Part shown: positions 23,353-36,200 of the stretch, in pieces
Layout: each line of letters opens with the position of its first letter
Position numbering within the stretch: position 1 is the stretch's first letter
Origin: Ceratothoa steindachneri
Lineage: Eukaryota; Arthropoda; Malacostraca; Isopoda; Cymothoidae
Length of the DNA stretch: 64,000 bases
Assembly: GCA_963969495.1 (NCBI GenBank)
Contig: OZ018324.1
Coordinates: forward strand, 138,194,355-138,258,354
Direction: 5' to 3'
Notes under the pieces: generated by a model
Told to the model about the DNA's origin: nothing
Database searches by the model: none
The model's input: only the letters and a program-made list of their open reading frames with translations
Position numbers and translations under genes: made by a program

Positions 23353-26300
23353 CAGAAGCCTCATTTAGCTATTCACAGGCACTTTTAATTGAAATGAGCC
23401 ATGCGAAACTATCAATGCGATAACCATTTATCATCTAATCACTAAACGCAGCAGGTCATTGGAGAGAATTTTTAACTGTGCCAAAGCGACAGGTCAAGGC
23501 ATCGCTTTTTTTCAAAGGCACTAAAATTCAATTGTATCCATTTAGAGCCATAAGAGACACATATGACATTGGGATATATGGTTATTAATCCTGTAAATTT
23601 CACATGTGCCATCGGATTTGGCGATGAATGGCGCTATCTAGTGGCAGAAACCTCATTTAGCCACCCAAAGGCAGTTTAAAGTGATTTGAACCATAGGAAA
23701 CAATCAGTCCAATAACCACTTATCATCTTATCACAAAACGCCGCAGGTCATTGGAGGGACTTTTTACCTGTGCGGAAGCAACAGGTCAAGGTGTCGCATT
23801 TTTTTAAAGGGGCTAAAGTTTAATTCTAAATATTTAGGGCCATGAAATGCCATATCACTATAGGACATATGTTTTTTTACCCACGCGATTTCAAATCTGC
23901 CTTCGGGTTTAGCGCTGGGTTGAACCATCTTGTGGCAGAAGCCTCATTGAGCCATTCAAAGGCACATGTAACTGATTTGAACCATGTGAAACTTACAATG
24001 CAAAGCCATCTACACTCTAATCAGAGGTCTAGGCATCGCTATTTTTCTAAATGAAGTAAAGTTCAATTGTATCAATTTAGAGATATGAAATGACTCATAT
24101 GACCATGGGACATATGGTCATTCACCCTGGAATTTCCAAATATGCTATCTGATTTGGCGCTCGGTGGAGCCATTAAGTGCAGAAGGCTCGTTTTGCCATT
24201 CAAAGGCACTTGTAATTGATTTTAGCAATGAGAAACAATCAATGCGATAGCCCTTGATCATCAAATCACTAAACAGCGTTGGTCATTGTAGGGCCAATTT
24301 ACCTGTGCCGAAGGTACAGGTCAAGGCGTCGCTTTTTTTCAAAGGGGCTAAAGTTCAATTGTATCCATTTAGAGCTAGGAAATTACGTATATGACCATGG
24401 GAAATATTATTATTCACCCTGTAGAGTTTAATTGTGTCATCGCATTTTGCTTTGAGTGGCGCTACCCAGCGGCAGATGCCTCATTTAGCCATTTAAAGGC
24501 ATTTTCTAAGTGATTTGAACCATAGAAAAGAATCAATGCAATAACCACGTATCATCTAAGCACTAAACGCCGCAGGTCATTGGAGGTACTATTTACCTGT
24601 GCTGAAACGACAGATCAAGGCGTCGCTCTTTTTCAAAGGGGCTAAAGTTTACTTCTACCCATGTAGAGCCATGAAATGACCCATATTACCATGGGACATC
24701 TGCTTTTTTACCCATGCGATTTCAAATCTCCACTAGGATTTAGTGCTGTGTTGCACCATCTTTTGGCGGAAGCATCATTGACACATTCACTAGCACTTGT
24801 AAGTGATTTGAACCATGTTAAACCATCAATGCAATAGCCATTTTTAGTTGAATCACAGGTCAAGGCATCGCTTTGTTCTAAATTAGTAGAGTTCAATTCT
24901 ACCCATTTAGAAACATGCAATAACCCATATGACAATGAGAAATCTGGCTATTCACCCTGAAAATTCCAAATCTGCCTTCGGATTTGGCCCTAGGCTGACC
25001 CTTTTAATGACAGAAGGCTTATTTTGCCATTCAAAGGCATTTTAATTGATTTGTAACATAGGAAACAATCGATGCAATAACCATATATCATCTTATCACA
25101 TACCACCGCAGGTCAATAGAGGGACATTTTACTTGTGACTAAACGGCAGCTCAAGGTCTCGCTTTTTTTTTAAAAGGACTAAAGTTCAATTGTACCCATT
25201 TAGAGCCATGAAATAACCCATATGACCATGGGTACTATGGGTAGGTATACTGGAGATAAAAAATCTGCCATCGAATTTGGCGGTGGGTGGCGTTATCTAA
25301 TGACAGAAGCCTCATTTAGACATTCCAAGGCACTTGTGAGGGATTTGAACCAAGGGAAATCATCAGTGCAATAACCATTTACCATCTATCACTAAAGGCC
25401 GCAGGTCATTGGATGAACGTTTTACTTGCGAGGAAAGGCCAGGTCAATGGGGGCACTTTTTTCCAAGGGATTAAAGTTTAATTGAACCGATTTAGACACA
25501 TGAACTGATTCATATGTCCATGAGACATAAGGTTTTCCCCCCTGGCGATTTCAAATCTCTCATCTGTTTCAAAACTAGGTGGCGTCGTCTAGTGGCAGAA
25601 GCCTCATTTAACTATTAACATGCACTTGTAATTGACATGAGCCATGCGAAACTATCATGCGATAGTCATTTATCATCTAATCACTAAACGCCGCAGGTCA
25701 TTGGATGGACGTTTTAACTGTGCCGAAGCGACAGGTCAAAACGTCGCTCTTTTTCAAAGGGGCTAAAGTTCAATTGTATCAATTTAAAGCGATGAAATTA
25801 TCCATTTGACCATGGGTTATATGGTTATTCACCCTGTAAATTTCAAATGTCCCATCGGATTTGGCGCTGAGTGGCGCAATCTTGTGGAGAAAGCCTCATT
25901 TAGCCATTCAAAGGCAGTTGTAAGTGATTTTAACCGGGGAAACCATCAATTCAATGACCATTTATCATCTTATCACAAAACGCAGCCGGTCAGTGGAAGG
26001 ACTTTCTAAATGTGACGAAGCGCCATTTTTAGGCGTGGCTTTATTTTCAAAAGGAAGAATGTTCAATTGTACCCATTTAGAGCTATGAAATGACCCATAT
26101 GACCATGAAACATATGGTTATTTACCATGTAGATTTAAAATCTACAATTAGTTTTGGTGGTAGGTGGAGCCATCTAAGATCAGAAGGCTCATTTTGCCAT
26201 TCACTGGCACTTGTATTTGTGTTGAGCCATGTGAAACTATCAATGCGATAGATATTTATCTTCTAATCTTTAAATGCAGGTCATTGGATAGACTTTTTAC

Positions 26301-28746
26301 CTGTGCCGAGGCGACAGGTCAAAGCATCCCTCTTTTTCAAAAGGACTAAAGTTCAATTTTACCTATTTAGATCCATGAAATGACCCATATGACCATGCGA
26401 AATATGGTTCGTCACCCTGGAGATCTAAAATCTGCCATCGGATTTAGAGTTGGATGGCGCTATCTAATGGAAGAAGCCTCATTTAGCCATTTAAAGGCAC
26501 TTGGGGGATTTGAACCATGGTTAACCATCAGTGCAATAACCTTTTATCATCTTATCTCAAAAGGCCGTGGGTCAATGGATAGAGTTTTTACCTCGGACGA
26601 AGAGACTGGTCAAGGCGTCACTTTTTTTCCAAGGAACTAAAATTCATTTGTATCCTTTTAGAGCCATGAAATAACCTATATAACCATGGGAAATATGATT
26701 ATTAACCCTGTAAATTTCACATGTGCCATGGGATTTGGCGATGAATGGCGCAATCTAGTGGCAGAAACCTCATTTTGCCATCCAAAGGCAGTTTAAAGTG
26801 ATTTGAACCATAGGAAACAATCAGTACAATAACCACTTATCATCTTATTACAAAACGCCGCAGGTCATTGGAGGGACTTTTTACCTGTGCGGAAGCAACA
26901 GGTCAAGGTGTCGCATTTTTTTTTAAAGAGGCTAAAGTTCAATTCTAAATATTTAGGGCCATGAAATGCCATATCACTATAGGACATATGTTTTTTTACC
27001 CACGCGATTTCAACTCTGCCATTGGATTTAGCGCTGGGTTGAACCATCTTGTGGCAGAAGCCTCATTAAGCCATTCAATGGCACTTGTTACTGATTTGAA
27101 CCATGTGAAACCATCAATACAATAGCAAATTATACTCTAATCACAGGTCAAGGCATCGTTTTTTTTCTAAATGAGTAAAGTTCAATTCTACCTATTTAGA
27201 GATATGAAATGACCCATATGAGCATTGGAAATATGGTTATTCATCCTGAAAATTCCAAATCTGCCTTGGATTTGGCCCTAGGGGTAGCCATCTAATGGCA
27301 GAAGGCTCATTTTGCCATTCAAATTCATTGTAATTGATTTGGATCATGAGAATAATCGATGTAATAACCATTTATCATCTTATCATATAACCTCGCAGGT
27401 CATTAGAGTGACTTTTTACTTGTGAGGCTGCGCCAGGTCCAGGCATCACTTTTTTTCAAAAGGACTAAAGTTCAATTGTACCCATTTAGAGGAATGAAAT
27501 GACCCATATCACTATGTTAAGTATGGTTATTCACCCTTTAGATCTAAAATCTGCCATCGGATTTGGCGCTGGGTGGCGCTATCTCATGGAAGAAGCCTCA
27601 TTTAGCCATTCAAAGGCGCTTGTGTCCGAGATTTGAACCATGGTTAACCATCAGTGTACTAACCTTTAATCATCTTATCACAAAAGATTGCAAGTCATTG
27701 GATGGACTTTTTACCTCCGACGAAGAGACTTGTCAAAGAGACACTTTTTTTTCACGGGCCTAAAGTTCACGTGTCCCGACATAGAGACTTGAAATGACAC
27801 ATATGAACATGGGACATATGATTATTAACCATGTAAATTTCACATATGCCATTCGATTTTGCGATGAGTGGCGCTATCTAGTGGCAGAAGCCTAATTTAG
27901 CCATTCAAAGGCAGTTGTAAGTGATTTTAACCATGGGAAACGATCAGTGCAATAACCACATATCATCTTATCACAAAACGCCGCAGGTCATTGGAGGTAC
28001 TTTTCACCTGTGCTGAAGCATCAGGTCAAGCTGTCGCATTTTGAAAAAAGGGCTAAGTTCAATTGTACCCATTTAGAGCCATCAAATGAATAATATAACC
28101 ATAGGACATAAGATTATTCACCCTGTAAATTTAACATATGCCATCGGATTAGGCGATGAGTGGGGCTATTTAGTGGCCGAATCCTCATTTTGCCATTCAA
28201 ACGCAGTTGTAATTGATTTGGAACATGTGAAACCATCAGTGCAATAACCATTTATCATCTTATCATAAAACGTCGCAGGTTATTCGATGGACCTTTTACC
28301 TGCGATGAAGGGCCAGGTTAAGGCGTCACTTTTTCGAAAAGGACTAAACTTCAATTCTATCCAATTAGAGACATGAAATGTTCCATATGACCATGGGAAA
28401 TATGGTTAGTCACCTTAGAGTTCTAAAATCTGCCATCGGATTAGGCGCTGGGTGGGGCTATCTAATGACAGAAGCCTCATTTAGCCATTCATAGGCACCT
28501 GTGGGAGATTTGAAACATGGGAAACCATCAGTACAAAAAACCCCTTATCATCTTATCACAAAAGACAGCAGGTTATTGGATGGACCTTTTACCTTCCTGG
28601 AAGGGCCACGTCAATGCGTCACTTTTTTCCAAGGGACCAACGTTAAATTTTACCGATTTAGAGACCTGAAACGACACATATGTCAATGTAATATAAGTTT
28701 ATTTCCCCCGGCAATTTCAAATCTGCCATCTGATTGAAAACTAGGT

Positions 28747-28761
28747 GGCGCCCTCTAGTGG
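28747..28761 (-). promoter_or_regulatory. CTCF-like motif in a satellite monomer (perfect core)
   Basis: The minus strand reads CCACTAGAGGGCGCC, which satisfies every position of the CTCF core consensus CCASYAGRKGGCRS, with flanking CTG on its 5' side. Equivalent positions in other monomers (near 21935, 23636, 25590, 26755 and 27877) carry CCACTAGA followed by one or two mismatches. Whether the host's CTCF binds is unknown. Confidence 0.4.
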
Positions 28762-30039
28762 CAGAAGGCTCATTCTGCCATTCACAGCAATTATATTTGT
28801 GTTAAGCCATGTGAAACTATCAATGCGATAGATATTTATCATCAAATCATTAAACGTCATAGGTCAATGTAGGGACCTTTTACCTTTTCTAAATTGACAG
28901 GTCAAGGAGTCGCTTTATTCAAAAGAACCCAAGTTCAATTGTACCCATTTAGAGCCATGAAATGACCCATATGAGCATGAGAAATATGATAAATAACCCT
29001 GGAGATCTAAAATCTGCCATCGTCTTTGGAGCTGGGTGGCGTTATCTAATGGCATAAGCCTCATTTGGCCATTCAAAGCCACTTGTAATTTATTCGAGCT
29101 ATGCAAAAATATCATGGTGATAGCAATTTATCATCTATTCACTTTACGCCGCAGTTCATTGTAGAAACCTTTTTTCCTGCGCCAAAGTGACAGGTCAAGG
29201 CCTCGTTATTTTTCAAATGTGCTAAAATTCAATTGTATCCATTTAGAGCCATGAAATGACCCATATGACAATCGGACATATGATTATTCATCCTGTAAAT
29301 TTCACATGTACCATCGGACTTGGCGATGAGTTGCACTATCTAGTGGCGGAAACCAAATTTAGCCATTCAAAGGCATTTGTAAGTATTTGAACCATGGGAA
29401 ACAATCAGTGCATTAACCATTTATCATCATATCACAAAAGGCCGCAGCTCAGGGAAAGGACTTTTTATTTGTGACGAAGCGCCAGCTCAAGGCATCGTTT
29501 TATTTTCAAAAGGAGTAAAGCTCAATTGTACCCATTTAGAGCCATGCAATCATCCATATGACAAAGAGCATATAGTTTTACACCCTGGAGATTTAAAATC
29601 TGCCATCTAATTTGGCGCTTGGTGGCGCTATCTATTGGCAGAAACCTCATTTAGCCATATAAAGGCAATTGTAATTGATTTGAGCCATGCGAAATCATCA
29701 ATGCGATAGCCATTTATCATCTAATCACTAAACGCTGCAGTTCATTGGATGGACTTTTTACCTGTTTCGAAGCAACAGTTCAAGGCATCGCTTTTTTACA
29801 AAGGGGTCAAGTTCAATTGCACCCATTTAGAGTCATGAACTGACCCATATAACCATGGTACATATGTTTTTTCACCCTGGAGATTTAAAATCTGCCATCG
29901 AATTTGTCGCTAGGTGGAGCCATCTAAGGGCAAAAGGCTCATTTTGCCATTCATAAGCACTTGGGATAAATGAGAGAGACAGGATAAAAACTTGTCCCTA
30001 GAAGTTTTAACCAAAAATCACACCGAAAAACGTTTCAAC

Positions 30040-32450
30040 GGATGTGCGATAGCTGCGAAAAGAGGTTTTAACTTCAGATCAATAAGTGAACTCGATGAGT
30101 CACCTCGCTGTGGTGGTCCTTACGGCAGTGGGCCCCTTGGTCCTGGCAACAGGGTACCAGCCCCCAAAGAGAGGGTAATTGCCCTTTCAAAACTTCCAGC
30201 AACTTTGTGGTCACGGCAGAGTCGTTCTTTTTGCCGGCGACCTCAATGCGATGAGTGCTGCCTGAAATTACACCTAGACTAACCCAGCAGGTATGAATCG
30301 AGATACACTTATTGACAGACAAATTATTACTAGAATTGGACCAGATTTGCCAACATACCTTACACATAGATCAGCCGCAAAACCAGACATAGTGATCACT
30401 AGTAGTGTGTTCCCCTACAACTAGTTTATTGAGCTGGGTCCTCCTATCCTCAGCAACCACCAGGCTATCTTTATTAAAATCTCAACCTCCCCCATTCATG
30501 TCCTAATCCTAGAACGTAAGAGCTACGCTGGCGCCAACTGAGATACTTATAAACACCTCCTCGAAAATTACAACCCTGACCCATTAATTAATGACACTCT
30601 AGAAGAGATTTACGAGGAGTTGGATAAAATTAATGATCATTTATTAAAAGCCAATAAGGAAGCCATTATTCATGTTAAATATAAAACTCTTCCTGCCCGT
30701 TTTTTGACCCCTAAAATGAAATTCCTCGCGCGGGTATACGGGGAACGGATCAATGAAGTAACCCTCACTGGCCCAATATTACTAGGCACAGACGAACACG
30801 ACAGACACGCGACGAATTAATGACTCTTATTAGGGACCAACAGAATGTACTTTGGGACAATTTGATAGACGGACTGAACATAGAAAATGACTCACGTACA
30901 TTCTGGCAGACAGTAAAAAGACTAAGAGGCGGACAGACACAAAAGACCATAAAACTTACACGTGACAATACCGAAATTACGGACGCGGAAAAAATCGAAG
31001 AAGAATTCAGACTCTTCTGGGAATCTATATTTAAGATATTCCCGGAAGAGAATGATAACTTTGATTTAGACTTCGAAGACTGAATAATAAATGATCTGAA
31101 GGACCAGATACACAGAACCCATCCCCACCATTATGTATTGCAATAAAGGGATATGGAGGGACTCAGTGGTAGAATTACTGCCGAAGAACTCTCTGAAAAC
31201 TAAAAATTATTTCGTCAACGAGCATCAGGGCGTACAGGACTGACACGGGATAATTTTATTCGAGCCCCGCCTAACATTCTTCTGGGACTCATGAATATTA
31301 TGAATGCGTGTCTGAACGTGGGTTACTTCCCTGACCACTGGAAGGTAGCAAAAATGATATTCATTCCCAAAGCCGGGAAGTCACCGGCCAGTTCAACTAA
31401 CTTCAGGCCTATATCTATCTTAGAATTTGTAGGGAATCTCTTAGAGAAAATATTGGGAAACAGAGTGAATACGTTCCTCTAAGAAAATAAGTGCACAATA
31501 ACCAACTACATGGCTTCCGAAGCAAGTGGGAAACGGGCATGGCGCTAGCCGTGGTAACCGAAAAGTTAGCAAAAGTAAAAGCAGAGTGACGCCATGTAAA
31601 TCTGCAACTCCGCGACGGCAAAAAGGCCTTTGACAAAGTATGGAGGAGAGACCTGAAATACAAAATCTTACAACTGGGCCTCAATCCCATACTTGAAAGG
31701 ATTGTTTGCGATTTCGTAATGGAAAGGACAGCGTTTCTGAAGGAAGGCTCGTTGTCCGTCCAATTTGCGGACGATATAACGATGATCTGTACGACACCTT
31801 ATCGGAATGTGAATTATATGGCACAGAGTACAGGGGTAGAAATCGAAAACATCAACTCTCTCTCCGTGTAATTCCACTATTCCGGCGGACCCTCGCAGAC
31901 ATCCATGTGGGGGGGTGCATGAAATCCCTTACCGTACGGAGGTCACGGTTCTGTGACTCCGGATTACGAATGCACGGAGGCACTTGGGGCAATTTTTCAG
32001 ATTCCTAAACCTGAGTAACTTCAACAAATTAAAGACTTATAATGCATGCATTCGATTAAAATCTATGTATTCGCCCGTCCCTATAAATGCGATTCCCGAG
32101 ACCCAAGTCCTTAAACTGCAAAGGGTCCAAAATAAGGCAATCTATATTATAAGGAGAACCTGAAGGAGAGAGAGGAGAAGGCAGAGTGAGCTCTATGGTG
32201 AACTGGAGTTAACCCCCATAAACGTGGAGTTCACAAATGAGCAAGGAGGATCTGGGACAATATACATCGGCGCCTCCCTCGCGAGTTTGTACTCTGGCAC
32301 ATGAACTTCGATGACATAGAATACGCAAAACTTTTTAAAAGCAGCAGAGTACTCATTGACAATGACGTAGACCCAATGTTCACTTAGATCTTTACAATAC
32401 CAAACCAACAGAAAGCCAAACCGAATCCCCTTTCACTTAATTAGTCAAAT
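30040..32450 (+). mobile_element. Degraded non-LTR retrotransposon, family A (endonuclease and RT)
   Basis: A 5'-truncated Jockey/I-type element. The endonuclease part is read in changing frames: ATGYQPPK near 30147, VVLFAGDLNAMSAA near 30212, IGPDLPTYLTHRSAAKPDIV near 30330, and a stretch ending SNHQAIFIKISTSPIHV near 30450. The RT follows: FWQTVKRLRGG near 30901, a 63-codon piece at 31291-31482 with GYFPDHWKVAKMIFIPKAGK and FRPISILEFVGNLLEKI, then KKAFDKVWRRDLKYKILQLG near 31620, and the catalytic motif FADDITMICTTP near 31772 with both aspartates kept. The C-terminal part includes LQRVQNKAI near 32115. The 3' tail (32450-32560) is A-rich and contains a hairpin TCTGGG...CCCAGA. Many stops; no activity possible. 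Confidence 0.8.
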
Positions 32451-32603
32451 GCCAAAAATAAATTTAATAAATATAAATAAACTAATAAAAATAATTCAAA
32501 ATCTGGGCGTTAACAACCCAGATAAAAACAAAAAACAAAACAAACCAAAATCTCTTCACCAAAAGCAGTAGGGATCGAAAAGTCCTCTGCTATAAAGACT
32601 TAA

Positions 32604-32845
32604 ATGCTTTTTTACATATATACATACTTATATATATGCACAAAAAAAAACAACAAAAATATATATACCAAAACGCAAAGAAAGCCAGAGATACCCTATC
32701 ACCAGGAACCTGTCTTTTATTCTACTTTTCATTTTCACTTTCCTATCATTTTTCCCCAATTTTTCCCATCATTTCTCCTACTAAAATCCTCTACTACTAT
32801 ATTCCTCACTTTTATATGTTCAAGTCCAAGTCTTTATCGGAAAGA
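32604..32845 (+). repeat. Dispersed repeat, copy 1
   Basis: About 240 bp with an inverted relative at 63658-63893: both contain TACATA(C)TTATATATATGCAC-like sequence, a conserved run encoding ICT(K/R)K...TKTQ(R/S)KPE(I/M)PYHQ in one frame, and AAATCCTCTACTACTATATT. It lies just downstream of the family A element, so it may be a SINE, a MITE or part of an element 3' end. Overlapping short frames are probably not coding. Confidence 0.65.
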
Positions 32846-33029
32846 CTGCTTGCTATGGTTGCCTTAGCTCGTCAAATTCCTATTGCTCTTATGAAGATCG
32901 TATTTGTGCCTTACAAATTTATTCGGAATGAGAATTGTTTATCAGTTTCGCACGTTTGATAAATCCTTTTGGATAAGCTTTTGGCAGTGTTATAAAGGAA
33001 TTCATTCACGAATTTTGCCTTTAAAATTA

Positions 33030-33261
33030 ATGAAGTTTTCACTCGCGAGGAAATACGGGGAACGGAACAATGAAGTAAACCTCACTGACCCCAATATTAC
33101 TAGACACAGACGAACATGACAGATACGCGAAGAATTAATGACTATTATTAGGGACAAATAGAATATACTTTGGGACAATTTGATAGACGGACTAAATATA
33201 GAAAACAACTCACATACATTCTGGAAGACAGTAAAAAGACTAAGAGGCGGATATACACAAA
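33030..33261 (+). mobile_element. Fragment of family A non-LTR element
   Basis: Closely matches 30715-30950: shared landmarks include TACGGGGAACGGA, CTTTGGGACAATTTGATAGA and ACAGTAAAAAGACTAAGAGG. Both copies cover the link between endonuclease and RT. The match breaks off at about 33261 (ACACAAAATGG) where an inverted family B copy starts, making a chimeric junction. Confidence 0.8.
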
Positions 33262-36200
33262 ATGGCTCCTGGTGTGACTGATATCTCTCGACGGCATATA
33301 CCGGCGAGATCAGCTGTGGATGCAATGATAGCTGTTGCCGACTGAAAGAGGCACCGAGCCCGCGCGTAAAGGTGAATAATGCACTGTGCAGGGCTTTCAA
33401 TGTGGGATGTGTGGAAGGGCACCGGTCGCGAGGCGAAGGCCGGTGTGGTGGCTCAAGTCCACCTTCCGCAATACACGCTCAGTTGCGGATGCATAAAACT
33501 CGCATCCGTCATAAAGTTTCGAACGAATATACGATCAGTAAAAAGTAATTCAGTAGCCTTATCAGCACTCCGGGTGCTGAGCAGCAGTGAACAAAGAATA
33601 TCCATGACGCGGTTACAAGATACACTAGCGCTGCGAATATGAGCCTCCCAGGTGAGAGGTGGGTTAAATATATGACTACGGAAACGGTACAAGACCACTA
33701 CTTCCATTTGAACTCCATTTAGAAACAAGTCCGTGGCGAGCTGGAGCCGGGAATGGTGACAGATTTGCACCACCTTACTCTTGGCCAAGGAAAAACGAAG
33801 CCTGTGCGCTTCGGCATAGCAAGAGATGCAGTTCAATGCCTGTTGGGGTCGATGCTCCAGAGCTGGTATCTGCGCTGCGCCAAAAGAGATCGAAAGGTTG
33901 TAGACTTAGTCCGTAGTGAGACATCTTCCGGCAGCAGCGAGCTGATGCAGTTGATACTCAGGGCAAATAGTGTAACACTGAGGTCACCTCTCCGCGAGAC
34001 AATCTCCCCAACTGTACGCGGAATCGACGATTTCGCAAAACTTCAGATATAAAGTTTGTGAGGCGTCCCTTTCCCACCGTCGTTTTGAGGGTCTCCATAT
34101 TGAAAAACACAGTGGCGTACTGCTGTATAGGAAAGATCTCCTAGACAACATTTTCCTCTCGGAGCAAAGTATCCGATGTAGAGTGGAGCTTGCGGAAGCG
34201 GCACTAAGCGGAAGACAGGTTGCCTTCGCTGTCTAGAAAAAAATAATCTAAGATTTACAAATTTCTCCTTCACCGTGCACACGAAGATGGTTAGTGGGTT
34301 TGGGCGCAAACCGGCTGGGTAGAGTGATCTCTCCTCGTGTTACGAAAAACAAGCGCAGTAGCGATAAGCAAGGAGTCTGGGAGGATACGCTCTCCCCAGA
34401 AACGATTTAACAAATCTGACAGAAATACTATGTCTTGCTCACCCATGTCTCGAAGCATGGCGTACGGGACATCGTCTAGATCATGGGCGTTCTCCGCGCA
34501 CGAAGAAAGAACGAAATGCAACTCACTCAATGTAAACCTGTCCTTAAAGGGTTCTCCGCCTCTGGAAGTAATTTCCAGTTGGACGCCATGCATTGGCAAC
34601 ACGACGCGCATTGAATGCTGGAGGATCATCATCCCGGCTAGAAAATTTGGAGAAATCGGTCACGAAGTACTCTGCCCTGCTACAGACGCGGGCTCTGAGA
34701 TTGTGGTCATCTGCTCCTGGAGAACGGGAGAGGGGGGGGCAGGGGTGCGAGAACGTTCCAAAATCCATTTGACTTGCTTCCACACCTCTTATATAGGAGT
34801 ATTCCCGTTAAATGAAGACAAATATGCCCACCAGTTAGAGCGGCGGGCGTGGTTCGAAACATACCGAAACCTAGCCCAAGCTCGACGAAATTCACCGACG
34901 GTGAAATTGTTCAGGCGGCGTTTATAACATATAGGCATAACACTTCTGTTTGAGGGCTGTTTCACACCAGGTTGACCAGAAAATGATATTTGAGTGGGAA
35001 AGTGATCACTACCATGGAGATCATCGACTACCTTCCACCCAAAGTCAGGCTGTGCACTCGGAGAGCGCAGAGATAGATCGAGGGAGGAAAATGAAGCGTT
35101 TCTCGGGCACTGATGCGTAAACTCATCCACATTTAGAACAGGTTGGCAAGGACTTGATCATCGGGATGATCGCCTAGTCTCCCCAAAGTGAGTGTCTAGC
35201 GTCGAAATCCCCACCAAGAAAAGGGCTTGGCAACCATAGCACGACGCGGCAGAAGTCCCCGTGTCGAACTCTGCTAACGGTAGAATGTACGCATAAATAA
35301 CAGTATACCTCATATCTAGGAGCAGCTACACAGCTACTGCCAAAAGGAGGCATCTAACGCATAGAAAAGAACGGAGACATCATGCCGGGTGTAAATTGTG
35401 CATCCTACTGTCCTGCCCACATCCCATGGTTGTCGGGTCGCAAAAGCTTTATACCCCGGGAGGATGCGCAGGGGAGACGCGCCCAGCATAGTCTCCTGCT
35501 AAAAGATAGGTAAGGCAAAACGGGAGGAAAAAGGCCTCCGCAGTCCCTCCCAGTTTGACCGAAGTCCATGGCAATACCATTGAAGGAATATGCCCTGCAG
35601 GCCTAGCTCAGAAGAAATTCGGAAGCCCTCTTTGAACCGAATACCCGAACGGAAGTGACCCTACGCTTTTCATAGGCAGCACTCCGAACAATGCGCTGAA
35701 GGCACTGTCGCTTTTAGGACCTCTAGGAGTAGGTTGGGCTCGCATGAGAATCCTTTCTTCCTTCCCTTCGAAACTTAAGCCAGGCTGGGCGTCTTTGGAG
35801 GCGGGGTCCCTCCTTTGGAGGAGCCACCGTCCTCGACTCACTAAGCCTAGCACAGGGAGGGGAAGGGGTGATGTCCTTTGGTGATGTCCTTCTTTCGGAG
35901 AGCATCCTTAGGAACCCTGGAAGACGGCCTCAAGACTACCTTCAAAGGTGTCACCTCCTGTGAGTCTAACGACACGGTGGAGGCGCGCTACCATTTTGTC
36001 TTAGGGGAAACTATCATGCTGGGGGAAGGTAGGGAACCCTGGTTTTAGCCCGGGCTGGGTGTGAACCCCTTATTTCACCAGCTCTCCAGGGAAGCGCCCG
36101 GGGTAGTTAGAAACTGCAAAGGTTTTCCGAATGAGAGCGGAAACGACCGTGCTCATAGGCCTACAGAGGCTAGGACCAGAGGGTGTCTTTTTAACATTGA

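Larger units (their letters stand above)
21470..29963. repeat. Satellite array, ~30 monomers of ~292 bp (and ~245-bp variant)
   Basis: Copies of a motif like GACCATGGGACATATGGTTA recur at about 21567, 21862, 22157, 22450, 22693, 22983, 23274, 23566, 23858, 24103 and so on to 29850. Spacing is mostly 290-295 bp, with four gaps of 243-245 bp. Other landmarks in each monomer: CCTCATTTAGCCATTCAAAG, ACTTTTTACCTGTG and AAAGTTCAATTGTACCCATT. Monomers differ by perhaps 15-30 percent, so the array is old. Some multi-monomer blocks are much closer (about 23518-24060 against 26630-27180), showing higher-order duplication. Many short frames arise but none is conserved between monomers. Confidence 0.9.

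Noticed and set aside
21470..29963. Many 60-95-codon frames in the satellite
   Set aside because: Frames are not conserved between monomers and change phase with small indels.
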